Below, piece by piece: positions 48,360 to 58,398 of a stretch of 64,000 bases of DNA (position 1 is the stretch's first letter; each line of letters opens with the position of its first letter). The DNA is from Cupriavidus taiwanensis (lineage in GTDB: Bacteria > Pseudomonadota > Gammaproteobacteria > Burkholderiales > Burkholderiaceae): contig NZ_LT977070.1 of the NCBI RefSeq assembly GCF_900250075.1, forward strand, positions 2,488,734-2,552,733, read 5' to 3'. The notes beneath the pieces are model-generated. The model had not been told where the DNA came from. It saw nothing but the letters and a program-made list of their open reading frames with translations, and ran no database searches. The translations under genes and the position numbers were made by a program.

Positions 48360-49337
48360 TTATTCCGGCTGGATGCCTGCGTCCTTCACCAGCCGCGCCC
48401 ACTTCTGCAACTCGGCCACGACGAACTGGTTGAGCTCGGCCGGCGTGCTGCCGAAGGGCTCGAAGCCGAGCGCGTGGAACTGTGCCGCATGCTGCTTGCT
48501 GGTGGCGATCGCGACCAGCTCGCGGTTCAGGCGCTCGACTACCGGGGCCGGCACTCCGGCCGGGCCGAACACGCCGTTCCACGAGGTCACGTCGAAACCC
48601 TTCAGTTCCGGCACGCTCGCCAGCGGCGGCAGGTCGGGCAGCAGCGCACTGCGCTGCGCGGTGGTGACCGCCAGCGCGCGCAGCTTGCCGGCGCGCACGT
48701 TGGCGATGCCGGCGGCAAAGTCGACGAACATGGCCTGCACCTGGCCGCCCATCACGTCGGTCATCGCCGGCGGCGTGCTCTTGTACGGCACGTGCAGCAT
48801 CTTCAGCCCCGCCATCTTCGACAGCGTCGCGCCCGAGACGATGCCGGTGCTGTTGCCGCTGGCATAGGTCAGGCCCGGATGCGCCTTGGCGTAGTCGACG
48901 AACTCGCGCAGCGTCTTGACCGGCAGCGCCGGGTTGACCACCAGCATGAACGGCAGATTGCCCATGCGCGAGATCGGCGTGAAATCCTTGACCGGGTCAT
49001 AGCGCAGCTGCTTCATCAGCGACGGGTTGGCCGAATGCGTGGTGTTGGTGGTCATGAACAGCGTATAGCCGTCGGCGGGCGCCTTGGCCACGAACTCGGC
49101 GGCGATGGTGCCGTTGGCGCCGGGCTTGTTGTCCACCACCACCGGCTGCTGCAGCGACTCGCCCAGGTATTTGGCGGTCAGGCGCGCCACGGCATCGGTG
49201 CCGCTGCCGGCGGCAAACGGCACCACCAGGCGCAGCGGCTTGGCGGGGAATTCATCGGCGGCCAGCGCCGGGTTGGCGGCCAGCGCCGCGCTGCAACCCA
49301 GCAACAGGCCGGCAAACGCGTTCTTGAAGGACTTCAC
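48360..49337 (-). CDS. Bug-family tripartite tricarboxylate transporter substrate-binding protein
   Basis: A 325-residue periplasmic binding protein of the TctC/Bug family, very numerous in Cupriavidus and Bordetella. The start is GTG at 49337 with ggagac upstream. The signal peptide (MKSFKNAFAGLLLGCSAALA) is cut near NPALA/ADEFPAKPLRL. Family motifs PLRLVVPFAAGSGTDAVARL and VVDNKPGANGTIAAEFVAKAPADGYTL are present. No TctA/TctB membrane genes lie nearby. It presumably captures the acid degraded by the linked enzymes. Confidence 0.93.
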   Translation of the reverse strand: MKSFKNAFAGLLLGCSAALAANPALAADEFPAKPLRLVVPFAAGSGTDAVARLTAKYLGESLQQPVVVDNKPGANGTIAAEFVAKAPADGYTLFMTTNTTHSANPSLMKQLRYDPVKDFTPISRMGNLPFMLVVNPALPVKTLREFVDYAKAHPGLTYASGNSTGIVSGATLSKMAGLKMLHVPYKSTPPAMTDVMGGQVQAMFVDFAAGIANVRAGKLRALAVTTAQRSALLPDLPPLASVPELKGFDVTSWNGVFGPAGVPAPVVERLNRELVAIATSKQHAAQFHALGFEPFGSTPAELNQFVVAELQKWARLVKDAGIQPE

Positions 49338-49384
49338 GGTGGTTGTCTCCTGTCGTTATGTGCCCTGCCCGTGAGCGCCGCCGG

Positions 49385-49774
49385 TCAGGCAGGCCGTATC
49401 ACGCGGTCAGGGGATTCCTCGTAGGGCGGGGAATAGATCACCAGAATCTTCGCCGGCTCGTCGCTGACCACCGTGAAGACATGCATCTGGTCCGGCGGGA
49501 AGAAACAGCAGTCGCCCGGACCCAGCTCGCGGCGCTGGCCGCCGACCTCGGCAACGGCGCGTCCTTCGAGCACGTAGCAGACCTGCTCGATGCCGGGATG
49601 CGCGTGCGGCAGCGCGCCCTTGCCCTTCTCGATGGTGCCGTGGATCACTTCCAGGTGGCGCGAACCGACCGTTTCCGGCGCGATCAGCCGGCGGTTGAGC
49701 GTGCCGACATGGTTGGCGGGGTGGTAGCCCTCGACCTCCGCGGTCGAGATGAAATACACAGGTTGGTCGGGCAT
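49385..49774 (-). CDS. Cupin-domain protein
   Basis: A 129-residue single-domain cupin. The start is ATG at 49774 (MPDQPVYFISTAEVEGYHP), with caggag 6 bp upstream. Metal ligands of motif 1 are in LPHAHPGIEQVCYVLEGRA (His-x-His, Glu) and motif 2 in CCFFPPDQMHVFTVVSD (His). It could be an isomerase, a dioxygenase-like enzyme or a sensor. It is the first gene of the cluster and its promoter carries repeated CATGAATT elements. Confidence 0.87.
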   Translation of the reverse strand: MPDQPVYFISTAEVEGYHPANHVGTLNRRLIAPETVGSRHLEVIHGTIEKGKGALPHAHPGIEQVCYVLEGRAVAEVGGQRRELGPGDCCFFPPDQMHVFTVVSDEPAKILVIYSPPYEESPDRVIRPA

Positions 49775-49786
49775 GCGGGTCTCCTG

Positions 49787-49857
49787 CATGAATTCATGTT
49801 TATGAATAACAGTTTATACACATGAATTTAACCGTCAAACGTTTTTTGGGGCGTTTG
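49787..49857 (-). promoter_or_regulatory. Promoter and operator-like repeats upstream of the cupin gene
   Basis: On the minus strand TTGACG (49838-49833), a 16-bp spacer and TAAACT (49816-49811) form a promoter. A 12-bp perfect palindrome CATGAATTCATG (49787-49798) lies downstream of the expected start and a CATGAATT copy (49821-49828) lies between -10 and -35; a degenerate tatgaata sits between them. A second inverted repeat CAAACG/CGTTTG (49836-49841 / 49852-49857) overlaps the -35. The arrangement suggests repression, perhaps by the IclR protein of the cluster. The spacing to the regulator gene is 4 kb, so the link is inferred. Confidence 0.6.
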
Positions 49858-49952
49858 CGGGTTTACCGGGAGCGGATGGCATGGACGAGCGCCGCCCTCA
49901 CGCAGCGCGTGATCGGTCGGAAACGGATGGTGTGAAGTGGGCTTCCCCGGGC

Positions 49953-50648
49953 TCAGCCGGCGAAGCGGTAACCCACGCCGACCTCGGTCAGCAGCCACGC
50001 CGGCTGGGCTGGGTCGGCCTCCAGCTTGTGCCGCAGGTGCCCCATGTAGACGCGCAGATAGTGGCTGCTGTCGGCATGGGACGGTCCCCACACTTCGCGC
50101 AGCAGCTCGCGGTGCGTCATGACCTTGCCGCGGTGCGCCAGCAGCACGGCAAGCAGGCGGTATTCGATCGGGGTCAGGTGCACCGCCTCGCCGCCGCGCG
50201 TGACCTGCCGGTTGGCGAGGTCGACGGCGACATCGCCGAACGCCACCTGCGCCCGCCCCTGCGCGCCGGCGCGCGCATGCCGGCGTAACAGCACACGCAG
50301 CCGCGCCACCAGTTCGCCCACGCCGAAGGGCTTGGTCAGGTAGTCGTCGGCGCCGGCGTCGAGCGCGCGGATCTTCTCGGTCTCGTCGGTGCGCGCCGAC
50401 AGCACCAGCACCGGCACTTCGGTCCAGGTGCGCAACTCGCCGATCATCGACACGCCGTCGCCGTCGGGCAGGCCCAGGTCCAGGATCACCAGGTCGGGCT
50501 GGCGCGTGCCGGCCTCGATCAGGCCGCGCTGCAGCGTATCGGCCTCGTGCACGATGCAGCCCTCGTCCTGCAGCGCCGCGCGCACGAAGCGGCGGATATG
50601 GGGCTCGTCTTCCACCAGCAGCACCGTGGGCGAAAACTCGAATGGCAT
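49953..50648 (-). CDS. kdpE: KdpE response regulator
   Basis: The DNA-binding partner of KdpD. The start is ATG at 50648 (MPFEFSPTVLLVEDEPHIRR), giving 231 residues. The receiver domain has the acidic pair in VEDE, the phosphorylated aspartate in LVILDLGLPDGDG, and lysine in YLTKPFG. An OmpR/PhoB-type winged helix follows (LTPIEYRLLAVLLAHRGKVMTHRELLREVWG to HYLRVYMGHLRHKLE). It is the last gene of the kdp operon, 31 bp after kdpD. No terminator was seen after it. Confidence 0.96.
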   Translation of the reverse strand: MPFEFSPTVLLVEDEPHIRRFVRAALQDEGCIVHEADTLQRGLIEAGTRQPDLVILDLGLPDGDGVSMIGELRTWTEVPVLVLSARTDETEKIRALDAGADDYLTKPFGVGELVARLRVLLRRHARAGAQGRAQVAFGDVAVDLANRQVTRGGEAVHLTPIEYRLLAVLLAHRGKVMTHRELLREVWGPSHADSSHYLRVYMGHLRHKLEADPAQPAWLLTEVGVGYRFAG

Positions 50649-50679
50649 GACGCGTTGCTTCCTTGCAAGTTGGGCGGCT

Positions 50680-53544
50680 TCAGGCCGGCACGCCGGCCGC
50701 TTCGGGCTCCAGCACGGGCGGGGTGCCGCGCGGCAGCGTGACCACGAAGCGCGCCCCGGCCCCATCGACCTTCGCGGCCTGCGCCGGATGCACCGGCTCG
50801 ACCCGGATGCTGCCGCCGTGCGCCTGCACGATCGCCTCGCACACGGCCAGGCCCAGGCCGACGCCGCTGGTGGCGGATTCGCGCTCGCCGCGCGTGAATT
50901 TCTCGAACACCTGGCGCGCCATCGCGGCCGGCACGCCGGGGCCGTCGTCCTCGACGATCAGATGCACCGACGCTTCGGTGACCTCGCCGCGCAGCCGGAT
51001 CTCGGTGCCCGGCGCGGTGTACTTGGCGGCGTTCTCGAGCAGGTTGCACAGCACGCGCTCGATCAGCACGCCATCGCATTCCACCAGCGGCAGCGCCGAC
51101 AGGTCGGCCACCACCACGCGGTGCCGCGCGAGCGCGTCGCGCAGCGACGCCAGCGCCGCGCCGGCCAGTTCCTCGAACGACTGCCAGGTCTTGCGCAGCG
51201 CCACGTCGGGGCCCTGCAGCCGCGCCATGTCGAGCAGGTTGGCCACCATCGCATGCATGCGCCGCGCCTGGTCGCGCATGGCACCGACCGTTTCGGCCAC
51301 GCCCGGCGCCAGCGGCGGCGTGCCGCGCTGCAGAGTCTCGGCCATGCCGATCAGGCTGGTCAGCGGCGTGCGCAGGTCATGCGACACCGCCGCCAGCAGC
51401 GAGCTGCGCAAACGTTCGGACTCCATCGTCAGCAGGGCCTGCTGCGCGACCTCGACGTAATGCAGCCGCTCCAGCGCGATCGCGATCAGCGTGGCGAAGA
51501 CATCGGCCTGGCGCCGCAGCGCCGGCTGCGCGAAGGCACGCCAGGCGCGCGGCTCGACTGCTAGCACGCCGCGCACCTGCATCGGCGCTTTCAGCGGCAG
51601 GTACAGCACCGTGCCCGCCGGCAGCGTGTCGGTGCCGGTGCCGGCCGGCTGGCCGTGGTCGAACACCCATTGCGCCAGCACATGGTCGATGGCGTCGCTC
51701 TGCGCGGCGACGCCGGCTTGCGCATTGCTCTGTGCATCGGTAGCGGCAGGCAGCAGCCGCCCTTGCGGGCCGGCCAGGAAGAATGCCGCACGAGCGTCGA
51801 ACGCCGCGCGCAGGAAGCGGCTGCCGATGGCGACGATCTGCGCATCGGTCAGCGCCGCCGACAGTTCGCGCGCCAATTCGTACAGCGTGCGCGCATCGGT
51901 CTCGCGCTGGACCGACACGCGCGCCTGCTCGCGCAGCCCGGCGGTGAGCTGCCCGATCACCAGCCCCACCGCCAGCATCACCAGGAAGGTCACCAGGTAT
52001 TGCACGTCGCTGACCGCGAACGACAGCTGCGGCGGCACGAAGAAGAAGTCGAACGCGCCCACCGCCACCAGCGCGGCGAAGGCGCCGGCGGTGCGTCCGT
52101 GGCGCAGCGCCACGCCCGCCACCGCCAGCAGGAACAGCATGGCGATATTGACCAGGTCGAACCATGGCCGCGCCAGCGCCGACAGCGCGGTGGCGCCGGC
52201 ACACCAGGCCACCGCCCACAGCAGGCCGGGCCACTGCGCCGGACCGGCCTCTTCAACTTGTGGTTGGATGCCATGCACATTGCGGACGGCATCGGGCGCG
52301 TCATGCCGGACCCCGTCGGCGGCGACGCGGATCACGTCGACCTCCGGACACGCGGCCGCCAGCGCGTCGGCAAAGCTGCTGCGCCCGAACAGCCAGGCGC
52401 GCGCACCCAGCCACGGCGCCAGCAGCTGCGCCAGCCACGCATGCAGGCGCCCCGGCAGCGCACCGCCACGGTCACGCCAGCGCGCCGGGGTGCGGCCGAT
52501 CAGGACCTTGGTCAGGTTGTGCCGGCGCACATAGCCGGCCACCGCCGCCACCATGTCGCTGCCGGCCAGGGTCTCGGTGCGCGCGCCCAGCGACTCGGCC
52601 AGCCGCGTGGCCTCGTCGAGCTGCGCGCGCAGCGGGTCAGGCACCGGCGCCAGCCGCGGCACCGACACTGTCACCACATGGCAGTCGCAATCGAGCTGCG
52701 CGGCCAGCCGGCGCGCGCTGCGCACCACCTGCGCGGCATCGCTGCCGAGGCCGATGCAGGCCAGCACGGCTTCGCGCGTGCGCCACACCGGCTCGATCGA
52801 CGCCTGCTGGCGGTAGGCGCGCACATCGTCGTCGACGCGGTCGGCGGTGCGGCGCAGCGCCAGCTCGCGCAGCGCGATCAGGTTGCCCTTGCGGAAGAAG
52901 TGCTGCACCGCGTGGCGGGCCTGTTCGGGGACGTACACACGGCCTTCGCGCAGCCGGCGCAGCAGCTCGTCGGCGGGCAGGTCGACCAGCACCACTTCGT
53001 CGGCCTCGTCGAAGACCGCGTCGGGCACGGTCTCGCGCACGCGGATGCCGGTGATGCCGGCCACCGCCTGGTTCAGGCTGTCGAGGTGCTGGACGTTGAC
53101 GGTGGTCCAGACGTCGATGCCGGCCGAGCGCAGCTCGGCAATGTCCTGCCAGCGCTTGGGATGGCGGCTGCCGGGCGCGTTGCTGTGGGCCAGTTCGTCC
53201 ACCAGCACCAGCGCCGGCCGGCGTGCCAGCGCGGCGTCGAGGTCGAATTCCTGCAGCGCACGGCCGCGGTGCTCGAGCACGCGCCGCGGCAGTTGCTCGA
53301 GGCCTTCGGCCAGCGCCTCGGTCTCGGCGCGGCCATGGCTTTCGACCACGCCCACCACCACATCGCCGCCCTGTTCACGCAGCGCGCGTGCCGCCGCCAG
53401 CATCGCAAAGGTCTTGCCGACCCCCGCCGAGGCGCCGAAGTAGATGCGCAGGCGTCCGCGCGCGGCGCGTTCGCCGTCGGCCTGCAGGCGTTGCAGCAGG
53501 TGGTCGGGATCGGGGCGGAGGTCGTCGGCTGGGCGCGCGGGCAT
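50680..53544 (-). CDS. kdpD: KdpD sensor histidine kinase
   Basis: KdpD senses low potassium or osmotic stress and phosphorylates KdpE. The listed start is ATG at 53544 (MPARPADDLRPDPDHLLQ); a GTG five codons upstream (53559) is an alternative. About 954 residues. N-terminal KdpD domain with a Walker A loop (YFGASAGVGKTFAML) and Walker B (ALVLVDELAHSNAPGSRH), a UspA-like domain, four membrane segments near 455-550, a GAF-like region, then the kinase with the phospho-histidine in LLAAVSHDLRTPLTSLIG and an ATPase domain (NLLENAAKYT, EDDGPGVP). The N-terminal domains and catalytic sites look intact. Confidence 0.95.
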   Translation of the reverse strand: MPARPADDLRPDPDHLLQRLQADGERAARGRLRIYFGASAGVGKTFAMLAAARALREQGGDVVVGVVESHGRAETEALAEGLEQLPRRVLEHRGRALQEFDLDAALARRPALVLVDELAHSNAPGSRHPKRWQDIAELRSAGIDVWTTVNVQHLDSLNQAVAGITGIRVRETVPDAVFDEADEVVLVDLPADELLRRLREGRVYVPEQARHAVQHFFRKGNLIALRELALRRTADRVDDDVRAYRQQASIEPVWRTREAVLACIGLGSDAAQVVRSARRLAAQLDCDCHVVTVSVPRLAPVPDPLRAQLDEATRLAESLGARTETLAGSDMVAAVAGYVRRHNLTKVLIGRTPARWRDRGGALPGRLHAWLAQLLAPWLGARAWLFGRSSFADALAAACPEVDVIRVAADGVRHDAPDAVRNVHGIQPQVEEAGPAQWPGLLWAVAWCAGATALSALARPWFDLVNIAMLFLLAVAGVALRHGRTAGAFAALVAVGAFDFFFVPPQLSFAVSDVQYLVTFLVMLAVGLVIGQLTAGLREQARVSVQRETDARTLYELARELSAALTDAQIVAIGSRFLRAAFDARAAFFLAGPQGRLLPAATDAQSNAQAGVAAQSDAIDHVLAQWVFDHGQPAGTGTDTLPAGTVLYLPLKAPMQVRGVLAVEPRAWRAFAQPALRRQADVFATLIAIALERLHYVEVAQQALLTMESERLRSSLLAAVSHDLRTPLTSLIGMAETLQRGTPPLAPGVAETVGAMRDQARRMHAMVANLLDMARLQGPDVALRKTWQSFEELAGAALASLRDALARHRVVVADLSALPLVECDGVLIERVLCNLLENAAKYTAPGTEIRLRGEVTEASVHLIVEDDGPGVPAAMARQVFEKFTRGERESATSGVGLGLAVCEAIVQAHGGSIRVEPVHPAQAAKVDGAGARFVVTLPRGTPPVLEPEAAGVPA

Positions 53545-53604
53545 GGTGGGCGCGCTCACGTTGCGGCAGCGCGAGCGCAGCCAGATTGTGCCATGCAGGC
53601 CGGC

Positions 53605-53652
53605 GCGAGGTTCGCCGCGAAGTTCGCCGCGAAGTTCGCCGCGAGGTTCGCC
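53605..53652. repeat. Four 12-bp tandem repeats between kdpC and kdpD
   Basis: Four units of gcg(a/g)a(g)ttcgcc type (gcgaggttcgcc, gcgaagttcgcc twice, gcgaggttcgcc) end 3 bp before the kdpC stop codon on the plus-strand map. The array is in the noncoding gap after kdpC. Confidence 0.8.
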
Positions 53653-53655
53653 GCG

Positions 53656-54285
53656 TCAGCGCGCCGGCAGCGCATCCAGTGCCAGGTTCAGCTGCAGCAC
53701 GTTGACGCCGGCCTCGCCCAGCACCGGCAGCAGCGGCCTGTCGGTATGCGCGGCGATCAGCGCGCGCACCTGCGCAAGCGGCAAACCCCGCGCCCGCGCC
53801 ACGCGCGCCGCCTGGTACTCGGCCGCGGCCACGCTGATATGCGGGTCCAGGCCGCTGCCGGAGGCGGTGACCAGGTCCACCGGCACCGGCGCGGTGTTGC
53901 CGGGATCGGCCGCGCGCAACGCCTCGATGCGCGCGCGTGCCGCATCGGCCAGCGCCGGGTTCGACGGCCCCAGGTTGGAGCCGCCGGAAGCCCCGCCGTT
54001 ATAAGGCATCGGCGCGGTCGCCGAGAGCCGGCCCCAGAAGTCCCCGGGCGCGGAGAACGGCTGGCCGATCAACTCGGATCCCAGCACCTTGCCGTCGCGC
54101 ACGATCAGCGAGCCGGCCGCCTCGTGCGGAAAGGCCGCGCCGGCAATCATGGTGATCGCCGCGGGGTACAGCAGGCCGGTCAGCAGCGACAGCGCCAGCA
54201 GGATGACCAGCGCCGGGCGCATCAGGCCGCCCTGCTCTTCGGTGTGCGCGGCGTGCGCGGTGTCGGCAGTGATTGGATTGGACAT
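53656..54285 (-). CDS. kdpC: KdpC subunit of the K+-transporting ATPase
   Basis: KdpC stabilises the KdpFABC pump. The start is ATG at 54285 ([18 protein letters not shown]), with ggag a few bases upstream. Residues 23-46 form the single membrane segment ([20 protein letters not shown]), and the rest is periplasmic with the conserved FHEAAGSL-type segment ([10 protein letters not shown]), [18 protein letters not shown] and the ending [13 protein letters not shown]. 209 residues, normal length. It follows kdpB by 44 bp. Confidence 0.96.
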   Translation of the reverse strand: MSNPITADTAHAAHTEEQGGLMRPALVILLALSLLTGLLYPAAITMIAGAAFPHEAAGSLIVRDGKVLGSELIGQPFSAPGDFWGRLSATAPMPYNGGASGGSNLGPSNPALADAARARIEALRAADPGNTAPVPVDLVTASGSGLDPHISVAAAEYQAARVARARGLPLAQVRALIAAHTDRPLLPVLGEAGVNVLQLNLALDALPAR

Positions 54286-54304
54286 GGTTGCTCCGAACAT
54301 TGTT

Positions 54305-54327
54305 TGAGGTCGGGTCGGGTCGGGTCG
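54305..54327. repeat. TCGGG pentamer run in the kdpB-kdpC gap
   Basis: The plus strand reads a run of tcggg units (about four) just after the kdpB stop and ahead of kdpC. Because the operon is on the minus strand, the RNA carries the C-rich complement. The plus strand has three GGG blocks plus GG flanks, a possible G-quadruplex former. Confidence 0.7.
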
Positions 54328-54329
54328 GA

Positions 54330-56528
54330 TCAGGCCCAGCCCATGGCGGCCAGGCCCAGGTCGATCAGCTTGATGCCGGCAAACGGCAGCGCGATGCCGC
54401 CCAGCCCGTACACCAGCAGGTTGCGGCGCAGCAACGCGGCGGCGCCGAGCGCGCGGTAGCGCACGCCACGCAGCGCCAGCGGGATCAGCACCACGATGAT
54501 CAGCGCGTTGAAGATCACCGCCGACAGGATCGCCGATGCCGGCGTGGCGAGCCCCATCACGTTGAGCAGGCCGAGCTGCGGATAGGTGGTGGCAAAGGCC
54601 GCGGGAATGATCGCGAAATACTTGGCCAGGTCGTTGGCCACGCTGAAGGTGGTGAGCGCGCCGCGGGTCATCAGCATCTGCTTGCCGATGCCGACGATCT
54701 CGATCAGCTTGGTCGGGTTGCTGTCGAGGTCGACCATGTTGCCGGCCTCGCGCGCGGCCTGGGTGCCGCTGTTCATGGCGACCGCGACGTCGGCCTGCGC
54801 CAGCGCCGGGGCGTCGTTGGTGCCGTCGCCGGTCATCGCCACCAGCCGGCCTTCGGCCTGATACTGGCGGATCAGCGCCAGCTTGGCTTCGGGCGTGGCC
54901 TCGGCAAGGAAGTCGTCGACACCCGCCTCGGCGGCGATCGCGGCGGCGGTCAGCCGGTTGTCGCCGGTGATCATCACGGTGCGGATGCCCATGCGGCGCA
55001 GTTCGCCGAAGCGCTCGCGGATGCCGCGCTTGACCGTGTCCTTCAGCTCCACCACGCCCAGCACGCGCACCTCGGCCCCGGCCAGCTCGGCCACCACCAG
55101 CGGCGTGCTGCCGGCCCGCGCCACGTCCTCGACCGCGTGCGTGACCGCATCGGGAAACTTGCCCGCATGCTCGGCCACGTAGCGGCGCACGGCATCGGCC
55201 GCGCCCTTGCGCACGCTGCGCCGCGACGCGCCGTCGTCGAGGTCGACGCCGCTCATGCGCGTCTGCGCGCTGAACGGCACGAACACCGGCCGCGCCGAGC
55301 CCATGCCCGGGGCGTCGGCGCCGGCCTGCTGGCGCGCCAGCGCCACGATGCTGCGGCCCTCCGGGGTTTCATCGGCGAGCGACGACAGCCACGCCGCGGC
55401 CGCCAGCTGGCGTTCGCTCACGCCCGGTGCCGGCAGCATCCGCGCGGCCTGGCGGTTGCCCAGCGTGATCGTGCCGGTCTTGTCGAGCAGCAGCACGTCG
55501 ACGTCGCCGGCCGCTTCCACCGCGCGGCCCGAGGTCGCGATCACATTGGCCGCCATCATGCGGCTCATGCCGGCCACGCCGATCGCCGACAGCAGCCCGC
55601 CGATGGTGGTCGGGATCAGGCACACAAGCAGCGCCACCAGTACCGTCACCGTGACCGGCAGCCCCGCGCCCGTCACCAGCACGCTGTAGGCGGAGAACGG
55701 CAGCAGCGTGGCCGTGGCCAGCAGCAGCACCATCGACAGCCCGACCAGCAAGATGGTCAGCGCCAGCTCGTTGGGCGTCTTCTGGCGCCGCGCGCCTTCC
55801 ACCATCGAGATCATCCGGTCGATAAAGCTCTCGCCGGGATTGGTGGTGATGCGCACCACGATCCAGTCGGACAGCACGCGGGTGCCGCCGGTGACCGACG
55901 AGAAATCGCCGCCGGATTCGCGGATCACCGGTGCCGACTCGCCCGTGATGGCGCTTTCGTCGACCGAGGCCACGCCTTCGATGACCTCGCCGTCGCCAGG
56001 GATCATGTCGCCGGCTTCGGCCAGCACCACGTCGCCGCGGCGCAGCGTGGTGGCCGGGCGCACCTGCATGGCACCGTCGCGGCGGCCCTCGGTCAGCACG
56101 CGCGCGCTTGCGGTGCGCTTGAGCCCGCGCAGCGACGCGGCCTGCTGGCGGCTGCGCCCTTCGGCCAGGGCCTCGGCAAAGTTGGCAAACAGCACCGTGA
56201 CCCACAGCCAGGTCGTGACCGCGACGATAAAGCCAGCGCTTTCCGTGGCATGCGGCTGCGGCGCGACCATCGCGCGCAGCGCCAGCAGCGTGGTCAGGAC
56301 GGCGCCGGCATAGACCACGAACATCACCGGGTTGCGCAGCTGCTCGCGCGGGGACAGCTTGCGCAGCGCCGCGAGCAGCGCCGGGCGCACCAGCTCGGGC
56401 GACAGCAGGCGGCGCGGCGCGCGCGCCGGGTCGTGCGCGGCATCGTGAGCCGGATTGTGGGCGGCGCCGTCCTCGGCTCGCTCCAGGGCGGCCTGGGGCC
56501 GCGTGGTCAGGGTATCGGGTTGCATCAT
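54330..56528 (-). CDS. kdpB: KdpB, ATP-binding subunit of the K+-transporting P-type ATPase
   Basis: The P-type ATPase subunit that powers KdpA. Length 732 residues (731 if the second Met is used). The phosphorylated aspartate is in [16 protein letters not shown]; the actuator TGES motif is in [11 protein letters not shown]; the hinge motif is in [16 protein letters not shown]. Seven or so membrane segments flank these domains. It lies between kdpA (41-bp gap) and kdpC. Confidence 0.97.
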   Translation of the reverse strand: MMQPDTLTTRPQAALERAEDGAAHNPAHDAAHDPARAPRRLLSPELVRPALLAALRKLSPREQLRNPVMFVVYAGAVLTTLLALRAMVAPQPHATESAGFIVAVTTWLWVTVLFANFAEALAEGRSRQQAASLRGLKRTASARVLTEGRRDGAMQVRPATTLRRGDVVLAEAGDMIPGDGEVIEGVASVDESAITGESAPVIRESGGDFSSVTGGTRVLSDWIVVRITTNPGESFIDRMISMVEGARRQKTPNELALTILLVGLSMVLLLATATLLPFSAYSVLVTGAGLPVTVTVLVALLVCLIPTTIGGLLSAIGVAGMSRMMAANVIATSGRAVEAAGDVDVLLLDKTGTITLGNRQAARMLPAPGVSERQLAAAAWLSSLADETPEGRSIVALARQQAGADAPGMGSARPVFVPFSAQTRMSGVDLDDGASRRSVRKGAADAVRRYVAEHAGKFPDAVTHAVEDVARAGSTPLVVAELAGAEVRVLGVVELKDTVKRGIRERFGELRRMGIRTVMITGDNRLTAAAIAAEAGVDDFLAEATPEAKLALIRQYQAEGRLVAMTGDGTNDAPALAQADVAVAMNSGTQAAREAGNMVDLDSNPTKLIEIVGIGKQMLMTRGALTTFSVANDLAKYFAIIPAAFATTYPQLGLLNVMGLATPASAILSAVIFNALIIVVLIPLALRGVRYRALGAAALLRRNLLVYGLGGIALPFAGIKLIDLGLAAMGWA

Positions 56529-56568
56529 GGATACAGGTTCGCTAGTGGCGATTCGTCAGGACTGGCGA

Positions 56569-58398
56569 TCAGCGCGCGGCGCCCGCCAGCACGCCCTGCA
56601 GGTGCTCGGCGACCGGGCCCAGCGCCAGCGCCGGGACATAGGTCAGCGCGCCCACCATCAGCACGGCGCCGGCCAGCAGCACTACGAACAGCGCGCCGTG
56701 CGTGGGCATGGTGCCGCCGGTGGCCGGCAGCTTCGGCTTGGCCGCCAGCGAGCCCGCCAGCGCCAGCACCGGGATCACGATCCAGAAGCGGCCGAACCAC
56801 ATCGCCGCGGCCAGCAGCGTGTTGTAGAACGGGGTGTTGGCCGACAGGCCCGCGAACGCGCTGCCGTTGTTGTTGGCCGCCGAAGACAGCGCGTAGAGGA
56901 TCTCGGAAAAGCCGTGCGTGCCCGGGTTGAACACACCCGCGCGCCCGGCGCCCGCCATCACCGCCACCGCCGTGCCCAGCAGCACCAGCAGCGGCGTGAC
57001 CAGGATCACGATCACGGTCATCTTCATCTCGAAGGCCTCGATCTTCTTGCCGAGGTATTCCGGCGTGCGGCCGATCATCAGGCCGGCGATGAACACCGCC
57101 AGCACCGCATAGACCAGCATGCCGTACAGGCCGGAGCCGACCCCGCCGAACACCACCTCGCCCAGCTGCATCAGCAGCATCGGCACCATGCCGCCCAGCG
57201 CAGTGAAGGAATCGTGCATGGCATTGACCGCGCCGCACGACGCCGCCGTGGTGATCGCCGCGAACAGCGCGGAGGCGGCCACGCCGAAGCGCGTTTCCTT
57301 GCCTTCCATATTGCCGCCCGCCTGCAGCGCGGAACCCGCGTGGTCCAGCGGCAGCGCGGACAGCAGCGCGCCGGCGCGCTGCTCGGCGAGCGCGGCCAGG
57401 CACGCCATGGCCACGAACAGCAGCGTCATCGCCGCCAGCACCGCCACGCCCTGGCGCCGGTCCCGCACCATCTCGCCGAAGGTGAAACACAGCGCGGCCG
57501 GGATCAGGAAGATCGCCAGCATCTCGATCAGGTTGGACAGCGCGGTCGGGTTCTCGTACGGATGCGCCGAGTTGGCGTTGAAGAAGCCACCACCATTGGT
57601 GCCCAGCATCTTGATCGCCTCCTGCGAGGCCACCGGCCCCATCGGCAGCGTCTGCGTGTGCGCCGTGGCCGCACGGGTCAGCGCCTGACCTTGCGCATCG
57701 GCAACCGGATTGCCGGCGGCGTCCGTGACCGGCTGGCTGTAGGCCACCGGACGCAGCAGCGCGGCGTCGCGGTAGCCGCTGAAGTTCTGGATCACGCCCT
57801 GGCTCGCCAGTATCAGCGCAATGGCCGATGCCAGCGGCACCAGCACGTACAGCGTGATGCGCGTCAGGTCGACCCAGAAGTTGCCGATGCTGCCGGCGCG
57901 CTGGCGCGCGAAGCCGCGGATCAGCGCGAACACCACGGCGATGCCGGTGGCCGCCGAGACAAAGTTCTGCACCGTCAGCGCCAGCATCTGCGTCAGGTAG
58001 CTCATGGTCGATTCGCCACCATAGCCCTGCCAGTTGGTATTGGCGACGAAGCTCACCGCGGTGTTGAAGGCCGAGTCCGGCGACACCGCGCCGAAGCCCT
58101 GCGGGTTCAGCGGCAGCCAGCCCTGCAGGCGCTGCAGCGCATAGACCGCCACCGCGCCGAGCAGGTTGAAGGCGAGCACGGCCAGCGCGTAGCGCCGCCA
58201 GCCCATCTGCGCGCCGCCCCGCTCGCCGTCATGCACGCCGGCGAGCCGATACAGCGCGCGCTCGAGCGGCCGGCCCCAGCAGGTCAGGCGATAGTGGTCG
58301 TCTTCGACCGCGCGGCGCAGGTAGCGGCCCAGCAATGGGGCCAGGGCCAGCAGAAGGGTCAGGTACAGGGCCAGCAGGCCCGGGAAATCGGTCGGCAT
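56569..58398 (-). CDS. kdpA: KdpA, potassium-translocating subunit
   Basis: The K+ channel-like subunit. The start is ATG at 58398 ([20 protein letters not shown]), overlapping the kdpF stop as TGATG and preceded by ggagaag. 609 residues, longer than E. coli KdpA (about 557), with an extended loop near 240-285. Selectivity-filter-like loops include [51 protein letters not shown] and [14 protein letters not shown]. The protein is a ten-or-so-span membrane protein. Confidence 0.97.
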   Translation of the reverse strand: MPTDFPGLLALYLTLLLALAPLLGRYLRRAVEDDHYRLTCWGRPLERALYRLAGVHDGERGGAQMGWRRYALAVLAFNLLGAVAVYALQRLQGWLPLNPQGFGAVSPDSAFNTAVSFVANTNWQGYGGESTMSYLTQMLALTVQNFVSAATGIAVVFALIRGFARQRAGSIGNFWVDLTRITLYVLVPLASAIALILASQGVIQNFSGYRDAALLRPVAYSQPVTDAAGNPVADAQGQALTRAATAHTQTLPMGPVASQEAIKMLGTNGGGFFNANSAHPYENPTALSNLIEMLAIFLIPAALCFTFGEMVRDRRQGVAVLAAMTLLFVAMACLAALAEQRAGALLSALPLDHAGSALQAGGNMEGKETRFGVAASALFAAITTAASCGAVNAMHDSFTALGGMVPMLLMQLGEVVFGGVGSGLYGMLVYAVLAVFIAGLMIGRTPEYLGKKIEAFEMKMTVIVILVTPLLVLLGTAVAVMAGAGRAGVFNPGTHGFSEILYALSSAANNNGSAFAGLSANTPFYNTLLAAAMWFGRFWIVIPVLALAGSLAAKPKLPATGGTMPTHGALFVVLLAGAVLMVGALTYVPALALGPVAEHLQGVLAGAAR

